Numbered from the stretch's first letter, positions 27,344 to 57,100 are shown. The stretch: DNA of 64,000 bases from Rhea pennata (GCF_028389875.1 NC_084702.1:66809582-66873581); one strand, 5' to 3'. Notes: generated from the letters alone by a model not told the origin. A program made the numbers and translations.

Positions 27344-29472
27344 CTATTCACAGGACTTGTGAATCTGAAATGTGTGTTGTGATGAGATTCTGGCAAATAG
27401 TTAAATGCAGGAGGAAGTAATCATAAATCTTTCTCCTTTTCTTAGTTACTCTCTTAGTATCAAAAACTAGGGAGTTAATGTTGTGTATAGCTAGTGCAAC
27501 TATGTTTCCTGCAAAGGTGTGAAAATACCATTGCCTAGTTTAGTTTGGATGTCAACAGCAAACCCATCAGGATGAATGAATTACAACTCTTATCACTGTG
27601 AGACTGCTGACTCTGAGTGGAACAGCAGAACAAGATACTTCACACTTCATGACTAACAGCTGCTCCTCCAGTATAGTGTGCTAACATAAAATGGTGCTAA
27701 TCTCAATTAAACTGAGTTAAGTGGAGATTAACTCCTCCATTGCTGTTTTTTAATTAGTATGGAGACCACTGGCTGCTTTTGCCATAATGGCATGAACAAA
27801 AAACACTGGATTTTAATGGGCCCATGGAAGGTGAGGTGGGGTAGTCCTAACATGTGCTGGGATGCTGATGTTGCGGGGAGAAGGGTATGAGTTACTTCCG
27901 TAGTGAAAGAGGAATATACTTGTTCATGACAATTTGAAGACCTTTTTTAAGGATGATGCTGTCTTACCCAGAATTTGTACAGTACCCCTATGGCAAAATT
28001 GACACAAATTGTGTCCATAAAAACATGGAAATAAAGCATGATAAGTTCCAACTTAATTACTTTCCATGAAGTTAATAGGCTAACACATGTGTTAAGGCAG
28101 CAGTCCTCTATATTTTGTGAGCAAGCTGCTTTAAAGAAAGAAAGAAAAAAAAAAACAATTTGTTCAAACAAAATCTTACTTCTTGACTAGTGGAGAGATC
28201 ATCATTCTTGAGCTTTCCACACAGCATTACCTTACTAGTGTTGGTACCTCCAGGGTGCTGGCAAACTGGGGATTACACTTGCTAATAAGGTAATTTAATA
28301 TGTAGATGTTACAGCTCCCGTGTATGTGTGTGGAGAAGACAAGGGAGAGCAAAGTCAAAATTCTCTAATGGCAATAAAATAATGCTGTAAAATATGTTAC
28401 CTGAAATCCTGCTTTTTTTTTTTTTCTATTTTTTTTAATTGCAAGCTTATCTACTGAGCCTATGCTGGTATGTATGCAAAATCATGATTAGGTGAACTTA
28501 GTACATGTCTCTATTTGTTTTTTATTGTCAAATTCTGTGGAACATAAAGGGATTGGTTAACTCTAGTCCATGGCACAGGGTACAATATGTTCCCTACTCC
28601 ACCAGCAAATACCACTGTAATTGTTTCAAATAGTATGTGTTGTAATTGTAATACTGTACTGAAGGAGCAAAATATCACACAGGTGCTTGAAAAGAAGAAC
28701 AGGTTAAGGTTGTCTGTCTCTCTCTTTTTTTTTTTTTTTTTTTTGATGCTACCTTTTCTAGAACAGGATGAATATTTGAAATTGAGTCATCTGAAATTCT
28801 TGGTTTCTATCTGAAGTACAACACTCCATCTTTTCTAAATAATGAGGCAAAACCTTAAGAAGCACCACAACAAGAAAGCATAATGCATGAAAGTTGATAC
28901 ACTTTTCAATAAAACAGTGAACCAAAACTTGTGAAGATCCGCATGCACGTTTCTACAGGCAGAAAAGGATGGAAAAGCTAGCTAATCATGGGCCAGTATT
29001 TTTCAATTTGTCAAAGTAACTAAATGAAGTCAGGATTTAGTACTTGGTTGTAAATCTAAACTGTATGTTTTTGAAAATTCACTGCTTTTCCTACATTACT
29101 GATGAGCCTTAGCACAAAGCCACAGCATTTAAGTGTCTGAAGATAAGCACTGAAATGTTCAAGGCATTGGATGCAGCCTCTAACTTGAGGCCACTATCCT
29201 TTGCTAAATACTCCAACAGAGCTAACTTCAACCTTGTGTTTCTTTCTCCTCTACTGGAATTCACTCAGTCTACAAAGCCTGGAGAGAAGCGACAGCAATT
29301 GCTGACTGTTTGGTAGGGTTGTATTTGCACTGCATGTTAAGTTACTTTGTTTTGTAACTGAAAGCTTATTACAGAAAGATGAAGGATGGAAAAAAAATGC
29401 AAACCTCAAACCCTGATTCCTGCCCACTTGCTAGAATATACTTTCCCAACAGATCAATAGTCAGAATAATTA

Positions 29473-29648
29473 GCACTGGAACAGGTTGCCCAGAGAGGTT
29501 GTGGAGTCTCCATCCTTGAAGATACTCAAGAGCCATCTGAGAAAGGTCCTGGCCAACCTGCTCTAGCTGACTCTGCTTGAGCAGGAACACTGGACTAGAG
29601 GATGTCCAGAGGTCCCCTCCAACTGCAGCCATTTTGCAATTCTGTGAG
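29473..29648 (+). mobile_element. CR1 LINE, 3' end fragment
   Basis: This resembles the CR1 3' end over about 175 bases: 'GGAACAGGTTGCCCAGAGAG', 'TTGTGGAGTCTCC', 'CTGCTTGAGCAGGA', 'GACTAGAGGATGTCCAGAGG' and a terminal 'AATTCTGTGAG'. It is 5'-truncated and in the same orientation as RPL37 and PRKAA1, in the intergenic space between them. Confidence 0.85.
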
Positions 29649-30354
29649 TACCCAAAGAGATGCATCTTAGTGGTCTCAGCTTGTATGTGTTTACTAACGC
29701 AAAGTATTAATATAGGGAAAAAATGAAAGACTGTAGCCTTGTTACGCTTTTATGTAATAGGGCTATAAAGGATATCCTTTTTCTTTAGAGTTCTAAATCA
29801 ATTAGTCACTGAAGTCTATCATCCACAGAAATATGGGAGTTATTTTCAAATATTTTATCAGATAGGTGAGTTTTTACTACACATTCTCTGTATATCATGC
29901 AAATAGTTGTAGACTTTTATTTCAGGCTTTATAGTTACATGCTTTTGTATTTCTCTGCTGTTCTTGGTCCTATTGTGTGTGGTTTCTTCCTGGGCATCAC
30001 TTGGAAGTTTCTTGGATGAGAATCTAATAACCAACCTTCTACAGTAAACCACATTTTCAATAAAATAATGTCTGAACTCGATGCTTAGTATTTCTCTACT
30101 GTAGGTGAGCAGGAGTAGAGTGTAGGTGCATAAAATATGATGCAAAGCTAAAAGTTGGTAAGTTTTACATAAAGTCAAATACCTTTTAATGTTTGCAGTT
30201 TGAAAGCTAAGGCCTCATATTAGAACTGAAATTTGAGTAATTTAAAAGTCATTCTTATGGAAGCTAATAGTTCTGAACTTCCTCTGTTTTTCCTTAAAAA
30301 TAGAGGATGCCATTTACATTTAAGCAAAACTGTAGGAAGTAACATGGATTCAGA

Positions 30355-30760
30355 TGGCTGCAAAGCATAGCGCTCCCTCATTTACCCCCTCATGTTCGTT
30401 CTCTACATATGCTGGCGATCTGCCGGCGAAAGCTGGGGTTCTGCAGCAGAACACAGGAAACTCAGCTACAGACTTCAAAACCGTATACAGAGAAATTGCC
30501 AGATTTCTGTACTCTCTCTTCTTTTTCTCCAGTTACAAGAACAAAAATCATACAGCTATGTGACTCAAGCCTACTGGCACTGAATATGCATCATGATACA
30601 AGCCAGAATTTCTGTCGGAAGGCTTGTCTTTGGATAACGTACAGAGAGGGCATAACGAACCAAGCCGAATTCAGAAGTCGGGACGTGACCAATCCGACGC
30701 CTCTTACACATGAACGCAGCCTCACTGAGGAGCACTCGTACTGGCTTTTCCTGCCAGATG
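30355..30760. other. CpG-containing patch upstream of PRKAA1, function unknown
   Basis: About 400 bases with more CpG than the flanks, roughly 1-1.4 kb upstream of the PRKAA1 start codon. It contains a GGACGTGACCAATCC block (30681-30695) that combines a CRE-like TGACGT-type half site with a CCAAT box. A 135-codon plus-strand frame (30409-30816) overlaps two other frames and shows no known domain. It could be a distal promoter, a noncoding first exon or an old insertion. Confidence 0.35.
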
Positions 30761-31369
30761 TTATTTATTTATCTACTTACATTAATGCTTTAAACCAGGC
30801 AGTCCATGCTGGCTGAAAGCTTCTTTCATTTTCTGCTCAACAATGATCGTCATGAAAATGTTTTAAACTACTCAAATCAAAATTGATCTGTTTTATTTTC
30901 CTTGATTATTTGACTGTTTAAAATGTAGCATTATCATGCGTTTTGTTTCGTATCATACAATCTGTCATATTAGCTGTGTAAATACAGTATCTGCATTACT
31001 TGCTAGTCTATGTTATGACGCTGCTTGACCAAATTACTTAGTTTTATCAAATAAAAAAAAAGCCTTTATATTTCCTATGAAATCTTTCAGAATTTTTCCT
31101 CCATAGTATGAGTTTTTCACCCCGTTAGGGCAGAGGGATGTTTTAAAATACCAAGATTCCCTAGAGACCACACATTCTGTTTCCAACTTGTATGTTATGC
31201 CAATGCCTGTAACACAGGTAATACTGGGTGGCCACTGAATCAGGTTTCAGACCACTAGTAGAAAAAGTTGCCTTGTAACTTCACCACATGTGGACATTTA
31301 ATAACCTTTATATTGTTTCTGTAATATATCTACCTGTTTTCAAACACATCCAGGACAGGCACGAGGAAG

Positions 31370-49090
<17,721 letters not shown>

Positions 49091-51371
49091 CTTCGAAGAT
49101 GGGCTTATTTCTTTTACAGCAATAAGCATGCCTAAATCATAGTCAGATGCTTCCAGTTATAATCAAGTTAAATTAAGGCGCTGAAAAAAACTAGCCACAA
49201 AATGCGATTTGCACAGGGATTGAAATGATTATGGGCAGTTAGGTATACTATGTTGAAGCTGGAGTGCATTCTGATTGTCTGCTGTCCAGTAGTTTAATGC
49301 AGGTACAGGAAATCACATGCCCTCTGGGCCATGTTCATAACATTTCATATTGAGTGCACATTAGGCTTCATAGAACATTTAAATCACAAGGACTTTTTTT
49401 TGCTGGTGATGCATACATCTGATGCACTGTAAGTAAATGTACACTTACTATTTCAGTGACTGAAGTGTCGTGTTAGTCACCATCTTCAATTGTGCCTCAG
49501 TTGATCAGAACTATCAACTATTTCTTAACAGTAATGTGTTAAAACTACTGTTACTTCCCCCCTTTATATTTGACAGTGAGTGATCAAGATTAGTGTGCTA
49601 TAATTTAATATCTTTAATAACTGATAGATTTGATCAAATACATATGCTGGCAAATCCAACCAGTTGAAATGTCTTAATGCATGTACATGCCCTGGAAAGC
49701 CTAAGGGTGATATTTCAGTGGGCTGTAAGCAGAACAGGTGAGACAGCAGTGGTTCTGAGAGGCTCATACAAAGAAGACTTGGCGTTCCGTGAGTTGAAAA
49801 GAAATGTTGCTCTGTGGAGAGCTGTCAGCAAGTTCCTGATCTGTGTGGACTGACTAGTTCCCATCTTATGGTGGTATCAGCCTAGCAGCTCCCCACTGCT
49901 ACTGCAGGCTGAGCTGAGAGTCTTGTTCTTCAGAGCTATGTGCATGTAGTAAATAGCACAGCCTAATAGCTGCCATGCTATTCAAGAATCTAAAATTGAG
50001 TTTCTTAAATGTATATTAATACTTCCTGACACAGCTGTTGATATCATTAGTTGACATAGCATATACTGTATAGAGTTCACTTTGCAGTTGAAACTACACA
50101 TATAGATCAGGTTTTCTGAAACCACCTTTATAGCAAATTTTGCTATTAATTTAAGAAACTAATAGCACAGCTGATCAGTTGAACACTTAAACTGATTATG
50201 GCAAGAAACTTGAGTGCTAATATTCAAAAAGCTTTCAGAAGTAGATAGCGATTGTTGATGACAAATGTTTCTGCAGTGTTTCAAAAAGAAAATTGATCCT
50301 TAAAATCATAGCTAGTACTTGCACAAAAGCATTTAGAATTTCTTCTAAAATGGGATGTACTTATCCACAGTTCCTTTGTCATCTAGCACTAATGGATGTA
50401 AACATTAAAGTGTATGCCAGAAAACATCCTTAGTCTTGCATTCAAGAACTAGTGTTCTCTTCAGAATAAACTTGATGACCTGTTCAGTTTCAGAGACTGC
50501 TCTCACGTTTACAAACTAGAAATGAAGGCATTAAAATACAGAGTGAATTCTAGACTCTTAAGGTAGATGGGGATTTTTGCCAATGAGTTTGAGTTGGAGA
50601 CTTCATCCATGACTGAGTGCTACCTACAGACTGTAAGAACAGTTTAACCTGGGACAGCTGGTTTCAGTCCAGAAGGTCATCTGTTAAGATAATTCACAGA
50701 ATCTGAAGAAACTGTTTAAGCGCCAGGGAATGCTATAACTGCATTCTGAACTGGACAATTGGGTGGTCTGTCTAGTACCTAGGTAAAAGTTTAACACTTC
50801 AGCCCCTTGTGCTCAAGTAGGGTTGCATATGGTCCGTGTAATGCAAGGTTATACTGCTGTATCTCAAGGTGGAAAGATTTCTTTTAATAAAGTTTTGATT
50901 TTATACTGCTGTGACTGAGATGTTAGCATAAGGGACCAACTGCAAATTCTACTTTTAGCTCATTTTTTCTTTAGTCTTGTAAGAATTGGTTCTGATGTGC
51001 TGAATAAATCATTTTGATCCTTTTTGTTTCCCTTTATTTTGAAATTGTTAAATATTGCACTTATACAAATATAACGAACGCACAGATTTTTTTTTATTGC
51101 AGTAGTTCCTCATCTGGAATTGCTCTGGGATCACTGAAGCTGTCTTTTGTATATGTTAGACTAAATGCTTAAATGGTATCTGCTCCTGAGTTGCAAATTT
51201 GTCATGTTGACCACAAATGCAAGGTGTCAAGGTACAAATAGTTTTAAATTTTTATATACTTCTTTTGGCCCTCTTGTGCTTTAAGGCAACCATGGTTTTT
51301 GTTTATCTTGGTAGCTGGAGGTTGAAACAAGTTTCTGGCTGAAGTGTACTGTATGCATAGTTTTAAATAAA
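49091..51371 (+). terminator. PRKAA1: PRKAA1 3'UTR with several poly(A) signals
   Basis: After the stop codon comes a long AT-rich region without frames of note. AATAAA hexamers occur at 50465-50470, 50886-50891, 51003-51008 and 51366-51371; the last is followed by a GT-rich stretch. This implies a 3'UTR of up to about 2.3 kb with alternative polyadenylation, consistent with the long 3'UTR of this gene in other vertebrates. Which sites are used cannot be told from the sequence. Confidence 0.65.
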
Positions 51372-51389
51372 GTAAATTTTATGGGTATG

Positions 51390-52539
51390 ATGAATCAGTT
51401 TTGATGGCCAAAAGTTTTCTGATTGAACTGAGGTTTTTGTACTGGGTAGGGGAGGGAGAAAAGGGATTTGAATCCAACACAATTGTCTGTTGCAACTTTC
51501 TTATGCTTTTTATGTGTTGGTGTTGAAACTGCTTTCTTCAGATGTTCCTACTGATCTTGCAAACATTTTTTAGGCGTCATATTATAGTAGGCTGTGAAAC
51601 AAATACTCATTGAGAAATCTGGCAGGGCTGTAAGGGGACAGTTTATGCAAATATGCAAATTGGTCAGGTACATTACTCCTTGTTTCCAACCTTACTGCAG
51701 TTGGAGTACTTTGAATTATCTTGCATTTGTATTATAACTTTTCAAAAAACATGGGTACATCTGATTGTCCGTATGCAATATAAATCACTAGGTAAAGGAT
51801 ATATATTGATCTTGGTGGTGCAATACTTAAACTTTCATGAATGTCTTGACATGAGTGTTTAATACAAACCTGGAAACTTTATTTTACCATTTGATTACCA
51901 TTGTAAGATATGAAGTCCTGTTCTTTAACAAAGATGTGCCTACTTCCTATGTTGATTTTCTTTTTTTTTGACGAAGCTGAATGCAAAAATGCTTGTTTAT
52001 AACTGTATGACTTTTTAAATTTTGAAAACTTAAAACTAAGTAAACATAAAATACTTAACCATCTTGTTTGGAGCTGTGTGCGTGCTGTCTTTTAGTACTT
52101 ACATATGTCATACTTTAGCAACTCTTATATATTGATGTCACTTTTAAACATAATTTAACAGATAAAAGGTTGGTTAATAGAATAGCTAATACCATGACCA
52201 CTAAAGAGGTATCATTTGAGTATCATGCACAGAGTATGGGCCAAAGAATTTTCCCCTATGGATATTAGCTGCTGCTAACTTGTGCTAGTTTAGCAACTGA
52301 ATGATTCTTCAGGGTTTGTCACATAAACCCTGCTACTGCGAAGATGATATTGGAGTTGAAAGTACTCCTTGAATATTCAGTGTAGAAATCCCCTATTGCT
52401 CTGCTGTGACTGCTAAGGTTCACCTTGTATTTTTTTTTTCCATGTCCCATCGTAATTAATGCTACTCTATAGCCTGTCTCTCTTTATCCCCCATGTATTC
52501 TTTTATTTTTGTAGTGTTTTTTGTTGGGAAGTAATTCCC
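51390..52539. other. PRKAA1-TTC33 intergenic region
   Basis: About 1.1 kb of AT-rich sequence between the last PRKAA1 poly(A) signal and the TTC33 promoter region. It has no recognisable gene or repeat. Confidence 0.6.
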
Positions 52540-52751
52540 CCTCGAGTGAGGTGACAGGTACCACAGGTACCTCCGCACGCAGCCGCGCGCTGGGCCGCGC
52601 CATGGCGGCCGCGCACTGCAGCTCCCGGCATGCCGCGCGCCCCGGGACGGCCGCTCCCGCCGTGCACCGCGGCCGGCCCGGCCCTCGCCCGCCCGCCCGC
52701 TGCGGCCCCCGGCGTTAAGTTGCCCCGGTCCCGCCGCCGGGCCCCGGCCCC
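52540..52751. promoter_or_regulatory. GC-rich promoter block with ZNF143-like and YY1-like motifs
   Basis: A roughly 210-base CpG-dense block. At 52615-52634 it matches the long ZNF143/Staf promoter motif (ACTACA then TTCCCAGCATGC) at about 16 of 20 positions, and CCATGGCGGCC at 52601-52611 fits YY1. Both are typical of housekeeping promoters close to start sites. It lies on the far side of the candidate LTR from the main TTC33 island, so it is either the upstream half of that promoter or a promoter of an unannotated, possibly divergent transcript. Confidence 0.55.
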
Positions 52752-53196
52752 TGTTGCGAAGAAAAGGAGACATCACCGCACATTCGATGTGAACGCTAGG
52801 AAACGTCTGTCTTTATTGCGCACGCGGTCGTACTTATAAGCTGCGATCAAGCTGCAGCGTCTTTGCAGATCACGTGAGAACGTGTGATAGCATATTTGGC
52901 AAGAATCATTTTGACATTTCTTGGTTACATTAGATTAGTTGTTTATCAAATACAATGCACTTATCTGGTGCCAAGGAGTCCAGGGAGAGTACAATGGATG
53001 CTCGTTACAAGTATATAAAAAGTCCCTCAAAACAAATCCAAAGCCGCTTATCCTTCGGGAGAACTCCTCCGTGTCCTGCTTCACATCCTGCTTCGGGTTT
53101 GCAAGAAGGTCGCCAGATGTTCCCATGCTTCTGTCTTTCCATCACACCTATCTTCGTACCACAACCCTTCCGTTTCACTTGAGACAAGCAGACCCA
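52752..53196 (-). mobile_element. Candidate solo LTR of an endogenous retrovirus
   Basis: An AT-richer segment sits abruptly between two CpG-island blocks. Read on the minus strand it ends with LTR-like signals in the right order: an E-box (52871-52876), TATA-like CTTATAAG (52833-52840), AATAAA (52817-52812), then about 60 bases to a CAACA terminus next to GC-rich sequence. The TATA-to-poly(A) spacing resembles avian alpharetrovirus/ERVK-type LTRs. With ends TG...CA at 52752 and 53196 the flanks are CCGGCCCC and TCGGCCCC, 7 of 8 identical, a possible target-site duplication. Another possible outer end is 53162, where TGTGGTACGAAG (minus) mirrors TGTTGCGAAG at 52752. No internal retroviral genes are present. 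Confidence 0.55.
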
Positions 53197-53262
53197 TCGG
53201 CCCCTGCGAGAGGCGGGAGCGAGCGGAAGGGGCCGTTCCCGTCCCGCGGCGGCGGCCCGTGC

Positions 53263-53304
53263 CCTCCGCTTCCGCTTCCGCTCCCGCTTCCGCTTCCGCT
53301 TCCT
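53263..53304. repeat. CTTCCG hexamer array
   Basis: Tandem hexamers: four perfect CTTCCG, one CTCCCG and one terminal CTTCCT, with a CTCCG remnant before them. Each perfect unit is a minus-strand CGGAAG, an ETS-family core. Confidence 0.85.
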
Positions 53305-53437
53305 GCCGCGGCGCGGGTCAAAGGCCGCCTGGGCCCTCAGCCGGAGGGGCGGTGGTGGGAGCGGAGGGGCAGGTACCGGGCTGCGCCGCGGGGGTCGGGG
53401 CGTCGCTGCTGCCGCCGCCGCCGCCGGCGCCGCTCCC

Positions 53438-53530
53438 CGTCCGTCCGTCCGTCCCTCCCTCCCTCCCTCCCTGCGTGGCTGCTGGGCAGCGGCCGGGCCG
53501 GGCCGGGCCGGGCCGGGCCGGGGTGGGGGC
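53438..53530. repeat. TCCG/TCCC tetramers and GGCCG pentamers
   Basis: Two adjoining simple repeats in the TTC33 CpG island: GTCC units (four) grading into five CTCC units near 53438-53472, then six GGCCG units near 53491-53520 followed by G-runs to 53530. Both are slippage-prone, and the second is likely to form G-quadruplexes. Confidence 0.8.
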
Positions 53531-53935
53531 TCCGGCGCGGGGGCAGCCTGCGAGACCGCGCAGCTCGGGATCGGCCTGGCAGCGCGGCTCGTAGCGCCCG
53601 GCGTAGCTGCCCGTGCCCGAGGTGCGCCGCGCTCCCTGGGCCGAGGCCTGCCGCCTCTCCGCCCGCTGCCCGTGTGTTACCTTCAGCTGCAGAAAGCTCT
53701 CTGGTGTGCCGGCGTTTCTCTTATTTTTCTCTTTTCCTCGCTGGAGAATGCGCTCCAGCGAAGCTCAGAATTGTCGCTGCCTGAGTGATAGCTAGAGGGA
53801 AGCTGCTCAGCAGAATTTCTGTGAAGGGCAATCTGTTGTGTACTTTTGTCCTAGAATCGAGATAAGTTGGAATTTTCTTTCTGTTCACATGTAAAAACTT
53901 AACTGTCAAACATATGTTTCTTCTCAGTTCTCCAA

Positions 53936-54156
53936 ATGGCTTCTTTTGGGTGGAAGAGAAAGATTGGTGAGAAAGTTTCAAAAGCCACTTCACAACAATT
54001 TGAAGCAGAAGCTGCTGATGATAAAGACCTGGTTGATGATGATGAAGATAACTGGGTGCATGCAACTAAGAGAAGAAAAGAAGTTCTTCTAGAAGACTGC
54101 ATAAAGAAAAGCAAGCAGCTGAAGGATGAAGGTGCAGATTTGGCAGAAAACATGAG
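53936..54156 (+). CDS. TTC33: Tetratricopeptide repeat protein 33, first coding exon (partial)
   Basis: The exon runs from acceptor CTTCTCAG (exon start 53928) to donor AG|GTACTA and encodes 73 codons plus two bases. It begins MASFGWKRKIGEKVSK and continues through SQQFEAEAADDKDL to KQLKDEGADLAEN, which matches the N-terminus of vertebrate TTC33 (about 262 residues in human). This part is a basic and acidic leader that enters the first TPR helix (LKDEGADLAEN). The TPR repeats proper and the C-terminus are in later exons, which I did not find before 64000, so the following intron exceeds 9.8 kb. TTC33 is a small TPR protein whose molecular role is poorly defined. Its position after PRKAA1 on the same strand agrees with the human order. 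Confidence 0.92.
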
Positions 54157-57100
54157 GTACTAATGTTATTTTCTCAGTTTTTAGACTGAATAAGTGCTAA
54201 ATGATATTTTAATTCTCTTTCAAATATTAAGCGATTTTTTAGATGTTGCATTCGTATTTTTCATATTTGTAAAAGAAATTAGTCATTCTTCTCATTTTAA
54301 CCACATTCTGATAACTGAATCAGTTGTTGTTTTCTATGGTGCTGTTTTTTGGCACCTGTGAAGTGAAGTCTGTGTTCAGTCTTGTGTCTGAATGCTCACT
54401 TAACAAAAAAAATGATAGAAGCAGAGAGCTGAAAAACTGAATGGATCTGAAAATTGAAAGGATAAGTAAAATTTTGTGAGCTAAGTTATACTTTAAGTAA
54501 TGTTTTAGCTATTATGTGGTAACTTGCTCCTATTGAAGAGCAAATTTCTTTATATGGGTACACTGAGTAGGTAATAGCATCAAAAATTGGTTAACGTTAA
54601 TATCTTACAATAGACAAATTAGAAGAGTTTGTTGTTAACTCTTTTATCTTTAACTGTTAGATCTGGCTTTTTGTGGAGAAATTCTTATATCTTTTTTTTT
54701 CCCCCAAGATATTCATAGAAATTCAAGCTTGAGAAGGTGGAAGTATTTCTAAATGCTTTCATTTTACAGCCTGTAATCACTAATATTTTTTCTGTTTATG
54801 TGTATTAGGCATAAGCTGTGATCCTTCCCACTTTCACCCTCTTATGTTTTTCACTGATACGCTGTACACAAAACCTGGGTACCTTAAGTTGTTGTGGATC
54901 TTAGTGTTTTGTATTTTATTTTGTTTTTATGTATTATATAAATACAATAAATGTTCTTAAGCAACAGCAAATAATCTGTTATGTATATGGGTTAGGGCAG
55001 TAAGACAGTCTTGTATATTAATGCTGAGCAGCAAGTGGATTTTTTGGTGCTTTTAATGTCTTAGTCTTAGAGATTGAGTTTTGTCTGAAGAAAGATTATC
55101 ACTTTCTGTGAGTTCAAAAACAAAAGAAAGCTCACCTATAAGTAGCAATTTGTCAATGTGTGATTTTTTTCTTTTTTTTTCCCAAATTTAGTGAGAATTG
55201 TTTTATCAAAGTCCTTATGAGAACCACTAAGAGATACTAAGTGGTTTATAACAACTCTGGAAACCTGTATTATAATTTCTGTAGGTTTTTCACTATCTTA
55301 GTCTGATGTGAACACTATTATATCTGAGACCCAAGAGAAGTTAACTTACAAAAGTTGTAGCTTGCATGTTTCAGGAGAACTTACTGCTATCAATTTATGT
55401 AGTGCCACTCTGTAGGGCAATTATTACATTAGTATGGTGCTCTCAGAACAGATAACTTCCAGGTATATCTGCTTTTAAAAAAAGACTTTGCATGGAACTT
55501 TCAGTGTGAGTCTTTTTGTTACTTAAACAAGTGGAATAGTTTAAATGCCTCTACCAGTAACCTGAGGAAGCAATCTGCAAGGAGTTCCTTCTTTCTGAAA
55601 AGTGTGGTGGAATTGTTTTAGACTTGTACAGCGTATTTTTTGAATATACATTTGTACGAGATAAGCAGACTTAGGTTAAGTATTTAAATCCTTAGGTAGA
55701 CTGTTTCTGTGATTTGTTACTAGGCACTGATATTTTAGGAAAGGTTTTGAACTGGATAGTGCAGCATTCAGATAAAAGGATAGTAGTTGTTCTGCTGGAG
55801 AAGCTCGTAAGAAAACATAGAGACTGAGCACTAGAGAGAAACCAAGGTGGTGTCTTAGTTGGTATTATCTGTGGGATGGATGGAGGAAGAAGAGGATTCC
55901 ATGAAGAAAAAGAATCAGGAAGAAGCAAGAGGCTAACTAAAGGAAAGAATACGAAATAATGAATTCATCTTCAGTCCTTATAGAAAAGGAACTCCAAGCA
56001 AGTGCATGGCAAAATAATCTGTAATATGATCAAAAATGTATTTCCTTACAGGTCTGAGTATTTAATTAGAATAGTGATGACCACGTTCATGCTGGGTTAA
56101 GCCAGGTGGCTTATTCCTTTGGTAAGGGGAAGCAATTTATTGTTGTTTCCCCATCTTCTAACTGAAGATATTGGCCATATGCTGTTGGTGGTCTCCATAC
56201 ATGTAGTAAGTCTATTTCTATGAATGAATGAACTCGGACTGTCTTGTGCTTGTAAATTAAGCCTCAGTGCTTCCTGGGGGAACAAAATAATGGGCTGACA
56301 GAAAAAACTGTACAGCCAAGAGCAGGTTGCTGACTGGCAAACCTGGGAGTGGCATGGATGAATTGTTTCAGTGGTGGCAGCAGCCATCTGTGGGGGTTTT
56401 CAGCTTTCACAGGAGCAGTGTAGGGGTGGCAGGTGGTTTGCCAGTGCACTGTGTAACGTATGTTCAGTAGGCCTGTTAAGCCTGGAGAGAGCTGGCATGA
56501 AATGCTGCCCAAGAGAACAGTTTGTAACCCACATTTTGTTCTTTTGGGGGGAAAAGGGGAACAGAGTGAGGAGAGAGAGATGGAAACCAGGAGACTGCCA
56601 GAAACAGGTGGTGGATTGGACTTACTATCCTGGTAGGTCTAATATAACCTGGAGGTCATGGGTTAGGAAGTTCTGACCTAGAAGCTTGGTGAATAGGCAA
56701 TTATAAGGGAGATGACTTGTGAATGAGTAGCTGTGCTATCAGAACAGAAAGAACAGACAGTTGGGTGGAAGAAGTGAAATTTGCCTGCTCTTTGGAAACC
56801 CTTTTATGAAAAAGAAGTGTCTGTTGGGGGAAGGAATGGAGAATATTCAGAAGAGAATATTTTTGCTTAGATGAAATTTAATGCTGGCAGACTATCCAAA
56901 ATGAAATACCAGCATGAATGCACCCCCACACACTGGAATGAAATAAAATAAACCCATTCAGAAATCCAGTTCAGATGTTTTGCATGGATGGTCCTAAGCA
57001 GTTTTATATCTGGCATAACATTCAAGGATTAAGAATTTGCGCCTTTTAAAACAGTGATTTGCCATTGTAGCTTGCTTTGAATGGTAAGTTACCTTTGTAT

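Larger units (their letters stand above)
25946..31339. other. RPL37-PRKAA1 intergenic region
   Basis: About 5.4 kb without a recognisable gene. It contains a 23-base inverted repeat (27321-27343), poly-T tracts near 28414-28440 and 28724-28744, a CR1 tail (29473-29648) and a CpG-containing patch (30355-30760). The longest frame is 135 codons, within that patch, and has no recognisable domain. Confidence 0.6.
53205..53740 (+). promoter_or_regulatory. TTC33: TTC33 CpG-island promoter and probable noncoding first exon
   Basis: A strong CpG island directly upstream of the first TTC33 coding exon. It contains a CTTCCG hexamer array (53269-53304; CGGAAG on the minus strand, the ETS core), CCG repeats, TCCG/TCCC tetramers and GGCCG pentamers. 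A donor-like GGGGCAG|GTACCG at 53372/53373 could end a noncoding first exon spliced to the acceptor at 53926-53927, but other donors in the island are possible. Confidence 0.6.

Noticed and set aside
30409..30816. A 135-codon frame between RPL37 and PRKAA1.
   Set aside because: No domain, a composition unlike a conserved protein, and two overlapping frames of similar quality. It is kept only as part of the CpG patch.
25946..31339. Search for tRNA, snRNA or CRISPR-like arrays in the intergenic regions.
   Set aside because: No tRNA A/B boxes with a plausible cloverleaf and no regularly spaced direct repeats were seen.
52939..53784. A 281-codon plus-strand frame across the candidate LTR and the TTC33 island.
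   Set aside because: It runs through simple repeats (CTTCCG, TCCC, GGCCG) and an element of different origin. The translation is repetitive and has no domain.
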